From JANQQN01 sp964519665 (GTDB lineage Bacteria; Myxococcota; Kuafuiibacteriia; Kuafuiibacteriales; Kuafuiibacteriaceae): DNA of 64,000 nt. The stretch's first letter is position 1, and each line of letters opens with the position of its first letter. This document shows positions 25,912-35,180 of the stretch, one piece after another. The notes below the pieces were generated by a model. That model made no database searches. It had not been told where the DNA came from and was given only the letters and a program-made list of their open reading frames with translations. A program made the translations under genes and the position numbers. Location: assembly GCA_964519665.1 (NCBI GenBank), contig CAZFIV010000009.1, positions 1 to 64,000 on the forward strand, in the 5' to 3' direction.

Positions 25912-28844
25912 TACAGTCCGGCCTTCAGCATGAGTCGGCGCACCGTCAGGCTACCCGAGTTGATCAGATAGGCGTCTTGCAGGGTCTGTACCGCCAACCC
26001 TCGTTCTTCGGTCTCGAGATTGAGGCCGGCGAGTTCGACCTTCGCCGGCAGAAGCGCCGGGTCGCTGCGAAGCGCGGCGAGGTAGTGCTCGCGGGCCGCA
26101 TCGTGGCGTCGTAGGCCGGCCAGCGATCGGGCCAATAACAGATAGCCGAGCGCCGAACCTCGTTCGACCGCCAACACCTTCTGGGCTATCTTCCGGGCGC
26201 GTCGATAGTCGCCGCGGTCGAGCGCGATCTGTGCCTTGTAGATCAGCGCCGTGAGGTTGGCATCGTCGAGTCGAAGCGCTCGTTCGACCGACGCTTGAGC
26301 CCGAGCTCGGTCTCCCATGTGATAGTGAAGCAATCCGATCGAAGAGTGGGCGACCGAGGCGTTTCGCTCATCGATCGCCGACCGGCGAAACTGCCGGATC
26401 GCATCTTGGACCGCCACCGGACTGAGCGACAACAGCCCCGACCGCCGCCGCGAGTCGACCGAGCGCGGATCGACGTCCGCGGCCTTGCGCATCAGTGCGA
26501 AAGCCCGGTCGTAGCCGTTTTGCTTGAGATACTCCCCGGCCAGCAGCCCCTTGAGCCTGGGGTCTTGCGGGTCGTTGGTGACCGCCTCGTTCATCTTACG
26601 AAGCGCAAGGTCGCGATCGCCCTGCTCGGCGGCCGCGCGACCCGCCAACACCAAGATCGAGGGTTCCCCAGCCCGCTGCGACTCGGCTTGCGCCGCATAC
26701 AGGGCCGCGGTGGTTGCCGACCCCACGAACAGCGCCGCTTCGCCGCGAATCAAGAGCGCCGCGGGATCGCGATTCGAAAAGGTGAGCGCGGTGCGGGCCA
26801 GCTCGACGGACCTCCGGCCCCGCCGACGATCCAGCTCGGCGCGCGCCCAGCCCGTGTAGACCCGAGCCCCACGCCGACCGTACACCTCGCTGCCGGCGAC
26901 CCGCCGATAGTAGCCGATCGCTTCGGCTGGCTTGCCGTTCTCGAGGGCCAGCTCGGCCATGGCGAGCAAGGTCGCCTGCTCATCGCCTTCCAGGCGAAGG
27001 GCGCGCTCGAAGTGGGTCCGCGCCTCTCGGATTTCGCCCAGTTCCTGCGTGATGCGCCCGTAGAGACGGTGGGCGGCCGCATTGCGCGGGTCGACCTTGA
27101 GCCGCTCGGAGAGCACCTGCAGCGCCGATGCGTATCGTCCATCTTTCGCGTACGCTTTGCCCCGCACGAGGTCGGCCCGACGCAGCTCGGGCAAGAGCTG
27201 CTGGGCGCGCTCGGCGTCGCGAATGGCCAGGGTGACGTTCCCCTCGAGATAACACTGGGCGAGCAGAAGCTTCGCCCGACCGTCGGTGGCGTCTCGCTGG
27301 AGCGCCGCATCAGCACCGGCCCGGCATCCGTTCAGGTTGCCCCGATGGTACGCCAACGTCCCCAGAGCCCGATGAGGATCGGGGCTCTCCGGCTGAAGCT
27401 GGGCGGCATACCGAGCCGCTTGCTCAGCGACATCCAGCTCTTCGGGCGAAGTCAACGCGAACTTCCAGACCACCAGATTCTCGACGTAGCCGGCGATCGC
27501 CTTCGCGTCCTCGTCGTCGAGAAGAATCGCCCGCTGGTAGGCTTGCTCGGCCTGCTGATACCCGCGCCACGTGTCCTCGAGATGGCGAGCCTTCGCGGTC
27601 ACCAAGTGCTCGGCCGGCGTACCGCTCACGTCCGGATGCGCGAGGGCCCATTTCGCCTTGTAGCGAGCGAGCGGGTTGGGCCCACGAGCCGAGGTACCGG
27701 AGGCGCTCGCGCTGAGGCCTTCGGCCAACCGCACCAGCTGGTCTCGCTCGTGATACGCGAGGTATCCGAGTCCGCCGACGATCAGGAGCAAGAGAATCGG
27801 GGTCAGGAAACGACCGATCCCCGGTCGAAACGGCGTGTTCGCGAACTGTGGGCCCGGGCCGTACGCCTGACCGTCTCGGGTCAGGCTGGCCAGATAGGCG
27901 AGCTCCTTGAATCGGTGAATGGGTCCGAAGTCGATGCCATCCCGAGAAAACTCGTTCGTCGCCGCGATCGACCCGTTGCGAATGCGGGCCCGCATCTCCT
28001 CGAGAGTCATCGGACCGGCGACGAGACCATCCGGGCTGCGCGAATGCCACTGCGCGCCGACCCCGGCCGCCATGGCCGGCGCGGGCGCCACCCCGTCGCC
28101 CTCTCCGTAGCGACGGTCGCGCTGGTGTTCGTCGCAAAGGCCAATGACCTTGTCGAATTCATCGTCCAAGCGAACGCCGCATACCTGGCAAACGCTCGCG
28201 GACGATGCGGCGCTCATGGGCCCCGGAACACCAAGGTCGTTGGAGGGCATCCCGTGCCCTTGAGGACCAAAATCGTCGGAGAGACTGAGATCGAGCGACG
28301 CGCCTCCGAACTGCGGTTGCTCGGACTGAACGCCATACATGCCCCCCTCGGCGCCGCTCGCCGTACCTTGGTAAGACGGGGCGGCGGGGAGAGGCCCGGT
28401 TCGTTGGATCAGGTTGTCGGTACCGGACTGGAAGGGATTGTTCGCCCCTCCGAGGTCGGGAGTGCCCGTGTGGCCGACGATGTCGCCACTGCGGGTCATC
28501 ACCCCGTAGCTGGGCCCTCCGGCGCCTGCGGGCGCGCTCCCGGGCGGTACCGCAGGAGGAACGATCGGCGCCGATCCCAGGCCCGCCATCGTCGACGCCG
28601 GGGCTAACGCCGGTGCGGCCCCCAGCGCGGACGGAGGTGCAGAGTGAGGCGCGGAGGGCGCTGCCGGGGGGGGGTGGAAGGGTCCCGCGACACTCGACAT
28701 CGGAAAGTTCGGCGTCCCGCCTCTTTGGACGAGCTTCACGTGCCCACAGTATGGGCACTGAGCACCGATCGGCGTGTCCGACAACTGCGCGTCATCGATG
28801 GTGTAGGTCGCGACACAGTTCACATTTTCGCATTCGATCCGCAT
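25911..28844 (-). CDS. Zinc-ribbon, GYF-like and TPR-repeat membrane protein
   Basis: A 977-residue modular protein of a type common in Myxococcota. Residues 1-40 form a zinc ribbon (C5, C10, C30, C33), followed by a Pro/Ala/Ser-rich linker. A second CxxC ribbon is near 205-240 and a GYF_2-like domain near 270-320 (HSRSPDGLVAGPMTLEEM). One TM helix lies near 345-365, then about 600 residues of TPR units. Cytoplasmic zinc/GYF domains and a TPR scaffold on the other side are predicted. Partners are unknown. It is sandwiched between purH and purD. Confidence 0.8.
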   Translation of the reverse strand: MRIECENVNCVATYTIDDAQLSDTPIGAQCPYCGHVKLVQRGGTPNFPMSSVAGPFHPPPAAPSAPHSAPPSALGAAPALAPASTMAGLGSAPIVPPAVPPGSAPAGAGGPSYGVMTRSGDIVGHTGTPDLGGANNPFQSGTDNLIQRTGPLPAAPSYQGTASGAEGGMYGVQSEQPQFGGASLDLSLSDDFGPQGHGMPSNDLGVPGPMSAASSASVCQVCGVRLDDEFDKVIGLCDEHQRDRRYGEGDGVAPAPAMAAGVGAQWHSRSPDGLVAGPMTLEEMRARIRNGSIAATNEFSRDGIDFGPIHRFKELAYLASLTRDGQAYGPGPQFANTPFRPGIGRFLTPILLLLIVGGLGYLAYHERDQLVRLAEGLSASASGTSARGPNPLARYKAKWALAHPDVSGTPAEHLVTAKARHLEDTWRGYQQAEQAYQRAILLDDEDAKAIAGYVENLVVWKFALTSPEELDVAEQAARYAAQLQPESPDPHRALGTLAYHRGNLNGCRAGADAALQRDATDGRAKLLLAQCYLEGNVTLAIRDAERAQQLLPELRRADLVRGKAYAKDGRYASALQVLSERLKVDPRNAAAHRLYGRITQELGEIREARTHFERALRLEGDEQATLLAMAELALENGKPAEAIGYYRRVAGSEVYGRRGARVYTGWARAELDRRRGRRSVELARTALTFSNRDPAALLIRGEAALFVGSATTAALYAAQAESQRAGEPSILVLAGRAAAEQGDRDLALRKMNEAVTNDPQDPRLKGLLAGEYLKQNGYDRAFALMRKAADVDPRSVDSRRRSGLLSLSPVAVQDAIRQFRRSAIDERNASVAHSSIGLLHYHMGDRARAQASVERALRLDDANLTALIYKAQIALDRGDYRRARKIAQKVLAVERGSALGYLLLARSLAGLRRHDAAREHYLAALRSDPALLPAKVELAGLNLETEERGLAVQTLQDAYLINSGSLTVRRLMLKAGL

Positions 28845-28881
28845 ACGTGCCCCTGGAAGGTGTACCCCGCGTCGACGGCGG

Positions 28882-30633
28882 CTAGTGTCGAAAGTGTCGC
28901 ACGCCGGTAAACAGCATCGCTACTCCGTGCTCGTTCGCCGCCTTGATAACCTCATCATCGCGAATGCTGCCGCCGGGCTGAACGATGGCGGTCGCGCCCG
29001 CTTCCGCCAGGACGTCGACACCATCTCTGAATGGAAAAAACGCGTCGGAGGCGACCTGCGCCCCCCGCAGCGCGTCCGCGGCCTTGAGACCGCATAGCCG
29101 AACGGAATCGACCCGACTCATCTGACCCGCGCCGACCGCGACGACGCGGTCCGGCGCCCCGAACACGATCGCGTTGGAGCGAACGTGTTTGGCCACCACC
29201 CACGCGAACCGCAGGCCCTCCCACTCGTCCGGGGTCGGCGGGCGGGCCGTCACCACTCGGGCGCGGGCCAGCTCGAGCCGGAGACCGGGCCCTTCGTCGC
29301 GGGACTGGACCAACAGCCCCCCGCGGACTTGCCGCATCTCGAAGCCGGGCCGAGCCGGAAGCGCCCATGCCTCGGGAGCCGGCAACCGCATCGCCCGCAG
29401 GTTCTTTTTCGACGCCAGCACCCTCAACCCACCTTCCGTGTAGTCGGGCGCGAGCAACACTTCGAAAAACGCCTCGGTCAGGATTTCGGCCGTATCCGCA
29501 TCGACCGTTCGATTCACCGCCACCACCGCCCCAAAGGCAGACGTGGGATCGACCGCCCGCGCGGTGCGCACCGCCTCGGCGAGGGACGCGGCCCGGGCGG
29601 CGCCGCACGGATTGTTGTGCTTGATGAACACCGCCACCGCCGCTTCCCCGAGGGTCCCCAGGTCGACGCAGAGCCCGAAGGCGCTGTCGAGGTCGAGGAT
29701 GTTGTTGTAGGACAGAGCCTTGCCCTGTAGCTGCTCCGCCGCGCCGAGCAGGGACGGGGGACGCCCCACGGCTTCGTAGAACGCGGCGGTCTGGTGGGGG
29801 TTCTCGCCGTATCGAAGGGCCTGCCGGCGTCGATAGGCCTGAGTCCACCGTTCGGGCGGCTCGAACGCCATCGGGGGCTCGCCTTCACCGCCGGTCGTAC
29901 CCGTTTGGGCAGTCGCTTGGGCAGTCGCTTGGGCAGTCGCTTGGGCCGCCGCTTCGGCCTCCGCTCGCTCCTCCGCGAGGGTCTCCCGCTCGAAGAAGTG
30001 CGCGATCAAGGCGTCGTACTGGGCGGTGTGTTGAAACACTTTGCGCGCGAGTCGGCGACGAAAGGCGCCTTCGTCGGGCGGCGCCGAGCCCTCCGCCTCC
30101 GGGTCGCCGTCGGCCGAGCCCGTCTCTCCGTCGGCGCCTTCGCGAAACTTGAGCAGGTCCAGCACATCCGCGTAGTCGACCGGATCGACGACCGGCAGCA
30201 CGAACGCGTGGTTCTTGGCGGCAGCCCGAAGCAGGGTCGGGCCACCGATATCGATCTGCTCGATCACCGTAGCGAAGTCGGCGTCGGTTCGATCCAGGGC
30301 ACCCGCAAAGTCGTACAGATTGACCGCCACCAGGTCGAAGTAGCCGAGGTCGTGCCCGGCCATCTGGCGTTGATGCTCAGGAAGATCTCGCCGCGCTAGA
30401 ATGCCCGCGTGAATCTTCGGATGCAGCGTTTTGACACGCCCATCCAGCATCTCGGGCCAACCGGTGTAGTCGCTGAGGGCGATAACAGGAAGACCAGCGT
30501 CTCGCAGGACGGCCGCGGTGCCTCCGGTGGACACCAACTCGAAACCAAGGGCCACCAAACCCTCGGCGAAAGCCGTCAGACCGGTCTTATCTGTCACGCT
30601 GAGAAGCGCTCGCAAGGGGGACGCGTGACTCAC
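28882..30633 (-). CDS. purH: Bifunctional AICAR transformylase/IMP cyclohydrolase
   Basis: Last two steps of IMP synthesis. The 583-residue protein has the cyclohydrolase domain (LLSVTDKTGLTAFAEGL, GRVKTLHPKIHAGIL, EQIDIGGPTLLRAAAKNH). It also has the transformylase domain (LRYGENPHQTAAFY, HNNPCGAA, QPGGSIRDDEVIKAANEHG). Two low-complexity insertions occur near the domain junction: a Gly/Asp/Glu-rich stretch near 165-190 and an Ala-Gln-Ala-Thr repeat near 225-245. Start is GTG 30633. Catalytic motifs are intact. Confidence 0.95.
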   Translation of the reverse strand: MSHASPLRALLSVTDKTGLTAFAEGLVALGFELVSTGGTAAVLRDAGLPVIALSDYTGWPEMLDGRVKTLHPKIHAGILARRDLPEHQRQMAGHDLGYFDLVAVNLYDFAGALDRTDADFATVIEQIDIGGPTLLRAAAKNHAFVLPVVDPVDYADVLDLLKFREGADGETGSADGDPEAEGSAPPDEGAFRRRLARKVFQHTAQYDALIAHFFERETLAEERAEAEAAAQATAQATAQATAQTGTTGGEGEPPMAFEPPERWTQAYRRRQALRYGENPHQTAAFYEAVGRPPSLLGAAEQLQGKALSYNNILDLDSAFGLCVDLGTLGEAAVAVFIKHNNPCGAARAASLAEAVRTARAVDPTSAFGAVVAVNRTVDADTAEILTEAFFEVLLAPDYTEGGLRVLASKKNLRAMRLPAPEAWALPARPGFEMRQVRGGLLVQSRDEGPGLRLELARARVVTARPPTPDEWEGLRFAWVVAKHVRSNAIVFGAPDRVVAVGAGQMSRVDSVRLCGLKAADALRGAQVASDAFFPFRDGVDVLAEAGATAIVQPGGSIRDDEVIKAANEHGVAMLFTGVRHFRH

Positions 30634-30664
30634 TCGGGTGCTGTAGCAGAATTGCGCCGCAAGA

Positions 30665-31516
30665 TCAGTCGTCGAGGACCGGCAGACGTTGATGCCCCAG
30701 CGTCCCGGGGCCCCCGACTTCGATGCCCTCTCCGTCGAGAAACGCCGAGAGCGATACCTCGCCCGTTCGGAGCTTTCCGAGCCCGCTCGCTTCCACTTGC
30801 CGAATTCGCTCCCGGGTAAGGTTCATGATCTCGCCAACCTCTTCGAGCGTGATGCCTCCGCGCTCCGCAACGTCGAGCGCGCAGGTCTCCTCGAGCTGCC
30901 AAACCTCGACGTCGGGGAAGTTGATCTTGATCGACCCGGTGATCGGATTGACGTCCAAAAAGAGGTGGTAACGGCACGCGACGTACAAGCAGGGCCGCTT
31001 TCCGCCCCGACAATCCGAGCGATGCCGGGGCCGCTCGTACTCGAGAACCTCGGGTAGGCCGCCCGTCGCGATCATTCGCCGCCGGTCGCGCAGCATCTGT
31101 TTGCGCGCGATCGTCTGGCTGCGTCGGCGATCCTTGGAACCACCCCCTGTTTGGCCAGAGGGCCCGGAATCTCGGTCGCGGGCGCGCAACCCGGGTATCT
31201 CGGTGATCGCTTCCGAGAAGCCGTCGTCTTCATCGCCGTCCTCACCGCCATAATCGATAGGATCGGGTTCGGCGATGTTTTCATCGGGGTCGGAGGGCGC
31301 CTCTCCGAGGTCGCTCAGGGCGTCACTCGCCGGCACCGAACTGTCGACGTGCCACGGCTCGGCGTCGGCCGGCTCAGATCCGGTATGGGCCGCGGGTGCC
31401 GTCGAGGGCGCAGGAGGCACAGAGGGCGCGGGCAGCGCCGATGGAGGCGATGAGGCAGGCGGCTCCGACGAAGGGTACGTAGAGCCACCGGCGGAACCGC
31501 CCTTCGCGTCGTTCAC
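30665..31516 (-). CDS. Sigma-70 region 4-like HTH protein
   Basis: Unnamed 283-residue protein. Residues 1-110 are Pro/Ser/Ala-rich and acidic. A central basic patch (RKQMLRDRRRM) leads to a Cys/His segment (CRGGKRPCLYVACRYHL). The C-terminus carries a sigma-70 region 4-type HTH, ITLEEVGEIMNLTRERIRQVE, the form that contacts the -35 element. Regions 1-3 of a sigma factor are missing, so it is not a complete sigma factor. GTG 31516 overlaps the upstream HTH gene by four bases (GTGA), favouring coupled expression. Role is inferred, not known. Confidence 0.75.
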   Translation of the reverse strand: MNDAKGGSAGGSTYPSSEPPASSPPSALPAPSVPPAPSTAPAAHTGSEPADAEPWHVDSSVPASDALSDLGEAPSDPDENIAEPDPIDYGGEDGDEDDGFSEAITEIPGLRARDRDSGPSGQTGGGSKDRRRSQTIARKQMLRDRRRMIATGGLPEVLEYERPRHRSDCRGGKRPCLYVACRYHLFLDVNPITGSIKINFPDVEVWQLEETCALDVAERGGITLEEVGEIMNLTRERIRQVEASGLGKLRTGEVSLSAFLDGEGIEVGGPGTLGHQRLPVLDD

Positions 31517-32256
31517 GCCCTACTCCCGCGCCGCCTTGCTCCGGGCGTCGCCCGTCCTGTTCGTGCCCTCGCCTGTCGTGCGCCGGCCTGTTTTCCGTTG
31601 CTCACCGACCGGACGGTCCTTGCGGTGCGCGCCTTGGTCGTCTTTCGAGCCTTGGTCGCCCTCGCCTTGGTTGTGGAAGCCGCCGTCACGCGGCCGCCAC
31701 GGGCGCTCGCCCGACCCGAAGCGGTAGTCGTTCGGCCGGCCGCTTTGGCCCCACTCGGCGCCTTATGGCTGGCCCGGTCGAGGTCTCCGCTCCACTTTTC
31801 GAGAGACTTCAACCACGCTTTGGCGTTGCGCTTGAGGTCGCTCAGCTCGGTCCGCAACGGACCCTTCGAACGCCGATCGAGCTCGCGGTGGCTCAGGTCG
31901 GCCTCCGCGGCATCGAGAACCTCTTCCATCGACACCCGCACCAAAGCCAGCTTGGCGCGTACGGCCTGCGCGGCCCGGGCGAGCTCCTCGAGCGTATCGC
32001 CTTGGACCATGGCCCTCCGGATTTCGTCGACCCGACGAATGACTTCGACGGGATAAATGCCCCTCGACCCCCGGTGCTTGCCTTTTTGGCCGACCCGACG
32101 GCTTCGGGGCAGCAACCCCAGCTGGACATATTTTCGGAGGGTCGCTTCGGTCAGAGGCTCACCGACCTCGTCGAGGACAGCCAGAATCTGCTTTGAAGAA
32201 AGCCCCTCGGGATACGTTCGCTCGATTTCTTGCAGCTTTCTTGCCGACAGCGCCAT
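31513..32256 (-). CDS. MerR-like HTH protein with a basic C-terminal tail
   Basis: Putative DNA-binding regulator of 247 residues. Residues 18-100 resemble a MerR-type winged helix (SSKQILAVLDEVGEPLTEATLRKYVQLGLLP, then the RGIYPVEVIRRVDEIRRAM wing). Helical segments follow to about 155. The last 80 residues are Lys/Arg/Ala/Thr-rich, like a histone H1 tail. ATG 32256 has a strong SD-like GGAAGGCGGGAAG and lies about 15 bases from the predicted transcription start, so the leader is very short. It heads the purine operon. Confidence 0.8.
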   Translation of the reverse strand: MALSARKLQEIERTYPEGLSSKQILAVLDEVGEPLTEATLRKYVQLGLLPRSRRVGQKGKHRGSRGIYPVEVIRRVDEIRRAMVQGDTLEELARAAQAVRAKLALVRVSMEEVLDAAEADLSHRELDRRSKGPLRTELSDLKRNAKAWLKSLEKWSGDLDRASHKAPSGAKAAGRTTTASGRASARGGRVTAASTTKARATKARKTTKARTARTVRSVSNGKQAGARQARARTGRATPGARRRGSRA

Positions 32257-32277
32257 GACTTCCCGCCTTCCCAATAT

Positions 32278-32306
32278 AAGGTAGGGGGAGACCGGATCTC
32301 TGTCAA
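32278..32306 (-). promoter_or_regulatory. Strong sigma-70-type promoter for the regulator-purH-purD operon
   Basis: Minus strand: TTGACA (32301-32306), 17-base spacer, TACCTT (32278-32283). This is the best promoter in the window. The predicted start lies only about 15 bases from the ATG of the HTH gene. Confidence 0.8.
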
Positions 32307-32334
32307 GTGCACTGTCTCGCGGGTCCCACTCAAA

Positions 32335-32369
32335 CGATTCCATTGAAAATCTGAGTTTCGGTGGAATCG
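32335..32369. promoter_or_regulatory. 8-bp inverted repeat upstream of the operon promoter
   Basis: CGATTCCA (32335-32342) and TGGAATCG (32362-32369) are inverted about 27 bases centre to centre. The pair lies 28-63 bases upstream of the -35 box, in the gap before the kinase gene. It could be an activator or autoregulatory site (inference). Confidence 0.45.
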
Positions 32370-32395
32370 AGCCCGCCGTCCGGGCCGATCGCCCC

Positions 32396-34336
32396 CTAAA
32401 ACTCGAACGTGAGGCTCCGGATCTTACCTTTGGCCACCGTTACCGTCCGTTCCTTGGGCGGCAGGCCCTTGACCTCGACCCGGATCCGGAACGGCCGGCC
32501 CGCCGGCACGTCGGTGAGCTTCAGCGGCGTCACCATTCCGTCCGCCTCCCGTCCGTCGATGGTCACCGTGGCCCCCGGGGGCACGGTGTTCACGTTGAGG
32601 ATGGCGGACGGCTCCAGCGTGAAACGAAGCGCGGCCGGCGCCTCGTGCACATCGGCGGTCACCCTCCGCTCGATGGTAGCCCGCCCCGGCCGCCGCACCA
32701 GGATCCGGTGCTCGATCCCGGGCATCAGGTTGACGCTCAACGGCGTGACGCCCTGCTGCTTCTCGCCGTCGACGTAGACGGTCGCCCCGTTCGGCGTCGA
32801 TTCGATCCGGTAGGCGCTCGTCATCGTCGGGGTCCCGTCGCCCTCGTTCGAGCCCCCCACCATATCGGTCACGAGAGGGACGAGGCTGTCCCGGTACACG
32901 AACGCACCGCCGACGAGGCTCGCCAGCAGGAGCAACATCAGGATCGTACGAAGCGATCCGCTCGGCTCCGCCACCGGGGGAGGCGGCAACGGCCGGGACG
33001 ATACCCGGGACGGTGGGCGTTGACTGGCCAGGTCGAGCTCGATCGACCCCTCACCGCTACCCGCGAGATCGAGCAACCGGGGTGCACCGCCCACCTGCGG
33101 ACCGTTGGGCCCAGGAGGCGCCGGGACGGGCCTGCCCGAGCGAGACTCGGCACCGAGCAGGATCGGTTCGGCCGGCGGCGGTTCCGACCGAGCGGAAAGA
33201 TCCCCGGTCCGCTGCGCTGGCGGGGGCTGAACCTCCCAGCTCTTCGGGACGGCCCGCATGGTGGGACGTGGTCGCTTCGATGAGACCGTGACCCCGAAGA
33301 CCTCCTCGTACCGCTGCGCCTCGTCCATCGATGAGCGCGACGGCCGCTGAGTGGCCGGACGACGTACCGGATCGATCGCCGGCCGAACGAGCTCGCCGGT
33401 ATTCGGTTGTTCGGGATGCTCGACCCGGCCATCGACCAGATCTTTGATGTACTGCGCCAGGGCCGCCTGACCTGCGTAGTGGGTCCTCGCCGCCTGAAAC
33501 CGCTCGAGCGCCAGGTGCATATCTTGGGCGGTCTGAAAGCGGTCCTCGGGCTGAATGGAGAGCGCGGTCTCGAGAATCTGGAGGAACTGCCGCGGCATCT
33601 CGGCCCGGATCGCTTCCACGCTTCGAACGGGACGGGTCGGCGAGTAGGCGGGCGCGCGGTCGAGGTTGGCGTCGTGGAGCCGCTCGTTGGTCAGCAGCTC
33701 CCATAAACAGATCCCGAGGCTGAAGACGTCGGAGCGGCCGTCGACCTGGTCACCCCGGGCCTGCTCGGGGCTCATGTATCCAAACTTGCCGACGGCTCCC
33801 TTGGCCTGCACGCGGGTAAGACCGGCTCGCGCCTTCGCAATGCCGAAGTCGACGATCTTCACCCCGCCGTCGACCGAGACGATGAGGTTGTGGGGAGACA
33901 CGTCTCGATGCACGAGCCCAAGGGGGACACCTTCCCCATCGGTCAGCATGTGGGCGTAGTGAAGACCCTGACACACCTGGCTCGCTATGCATGCGACGTG
34001 CTCCAGGGGAAGAAACTGATGAATCGACCGTAGCTTCCGGCGGATGTCGTCGACCGTATACCCGGGCACGTATTCCATCGCGATGTAATACGTGCTGTCG
34101 ACCATGCCGAAGTCGTAGACCTGCGCGATGTTGGGATGGTTGAGCCGAGCCGAAAGGCGCGCCTCATCCTCGAAGAGCTTGACGAACGCCCGGTCGCTGG
34201 CCAGCTGAGGCAGGACGCACTTCAGGACCACCGGCTTGACGAAGCCCTCGGGGCCGATTTTCTCCCCGAGGTACACCTCACCCATGCCGCCCACGGCCAG
34301 CCGCTTGCGGAGACGATAAGTGCCGAGGCGGTCCAC
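32396..34336 (-). CDS. Membrane Ser/Thr protein kinase with C-terminal PEGA repeats
   Basis: Hanks-type kinase of 646 residues. It has the Gly-rich loop LAVGGMGEVYLG, ATP-binding Lys39, catalytic HRD at 143-145 and DFG at 163-165. A Pro-rich juxtamembrane region follows, then one TM helix (RTILMLLLLASLVGGAFVY). Two extracytoplasmic PEGA domains follow (STPNGATVYVDG and VPPGATVTIDG), thought to bind the cell envelope. GTG 34336 gives the expected kinase N-terminus and a 34-base gap to the upstream gene; a longer frame would overlap that gene. Myxococcota carry many such kinases; its signal is unknown. Confidence 0.9.
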   Translation of the reverse strand: MDRLGTYRLRKRLAVGGMGEVYLGEKIGPEGFVKPVVLKCVLPQLASDRAFVKLFEDEARLSARLNHPNIAQVYDFGMVDSTYYIAMEYVPGYTVDDIRRKLRSIHQFLPLEHVACIASQVCQGLHYAHMLTDGEGVPLGLVHRDVSPHNLIVSVDGGVKIVDFGIAKARAGLTRVQAKGAVGKFGYMSPEQARGDQVDGRSDVFSLGICLWELLTNERLHDANLDRAPAYSPTRPVRSVEAIRAEMPRQFLQILETALSIQPEDRFQTAQDMHLALERFQAARTHYAGQAALAQYIKDLVDGRVEHPEQPNTGELVRPAIDPVRRPATQRPSRSSMDEAQRYEEVFGVTVSSKRPRPTMRAVPKSWEVQPPPAQRTGDLSARSEPPPAEPILLGAESRSGRPVPAPPGPNGPQVGGAPRLLDLAGSGEGSIELDLASQRPPSRVSSRPLPPPPVAEPSGSLRTILMLLLLASLVGGAFVYRDSLVPLVTDMVGGSNEGDGTPTMTSAYRIESTPNGATVYVDGEKQQGVTPLSVNLMPGIEHRILVRRPGRATIERRVTADVHEAPAALRFTLEPSAILNVNTVPPGATVTIDGREADGMVTPLKLTDVPAGRPFRIRVEVKGLPPKERTVTVAKGKIRSLTFEF

Positions 34337-34370
34337 GCGAGCAGCGTAGCAAGGACGCCGCCGGGAATCA

Positions 34371-35129
34371 TCAGCCGGGTGGTGAAGTCCGACGCTCTCC
34401 TGGATCGTAGGCCAGCCGCCCATCCTCGTAGACGATGACGACCCGGCGATACTCGCGAGGCGTGAACAGGAGCAAGCCATTCATCTTGGCCGTTCCCAAC
34501 GCGCGTTCACACCACTCTTCGGCGTAGGCCTGAGACGGAACGCGCCCGGCCATCCCGATCCCGTAGTCGATACCAGCGACGTTGCGCCGGCGAGACACTT
34601 CGTGTGCTCGGATCGCGGTCTCGGTCTGCTGGCTCAAGATGGCCAGGTCGACGTATCGCAGGCCATCCGGATGGAGCTGCTCGGTCTCGAGATCGTTGGC
34701 CGCCCGCGCCCGCGTGGCGACCAATTCGTCCCGAGCGCCGTTGAGGCGTTTCTTGAGTTCCTTGAGCGGGCCCTTGCGACTCGCGAGGGCCTCGTCGCCG
34801 GCCATCTGGGCGACGCGAGGCGTGCTGACGTTGTTGAGAGCGATCAGGCGTTCACTCAGCTCTTGGATGCGGTGGGCGCCCTGCAAGACCGCGCAGGCCA
34901 CCAACAATCGAGGGAGATAGGCTTCGTCCTGGGGCGCCGGTCCGAACCGCCTCAGAATCACCGTAGGTCGCCAGTCAAACCCGGTGCGCAGCGGTTCGAG
35001 GTCGGCGGCCGTGATCTCGCGAGGTGGCAAGAAGTCTTGCCCACGATCGCGGGGCGGCGGCGGGGCGAGGTCCATCCGCTGAAGGTAGTGCCAGAGTGGG
35101 GACAGGCGCGGCGGACCATCCTGAGCCAT
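34371..35129 (-). CDS. Hypothetical protein upstream of the PEGA kinase
   Basis: Not recognised. A 252-residue protein with no signal peptide or TM helix. Residues about 100-160 are predicted coiled coil (KGPLKELKKRLNGARDELV-type heptads). The C-terminal third (RRRNVAGIDYGIGMAGRVPSQAYAEEWCERAL) looks like a globular domain. High GC3 codon use supports coding. It is separated from the kinase gene by 34 bases and is probably co-transcribed, so it may be a partner or substrate. That is inference from position. Confidence 0.7.
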   Translation of the reverse strand: MAQDGPPRLSPLWHYLQRMDLAPPPPRDRGQDFLPPREITAADLEPLRTGFDWRPTVILRRFGPAPQDEAYLPRLLVACAVLQGAHRIQELSERLIALNNVSTPRVAQMAGDEALASRKGPLKELKKRLNGARDELVATRARAANDLETEQLHPDGLRYVDLAILSQQTETAIRAHEVSRRRNVAGIDYGIGMAGRVPSQAYAEEWCERALGTAKMNGLLLFTPREYRRVVIVYEDGRLAYDPGERRTSPPG

Positions 35130-35180
35130 GCGCCCAGGGTGAAGTCACGCGGCCGCTAAATCAACCGGTGCTCGTACGCA

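Noticed and set aside
30665..31516. A complete sigma factor
   Set aside because: Only a region 4-type HTH is present; regions 2 and 3 are missing.
32396..34480. Longer start for the PEGA kinase
   Set aside because: It would overlap the upstream gene by about 110 bases and add non-kinase residues; GTG 34336 gives the normal kinase N-terminus.
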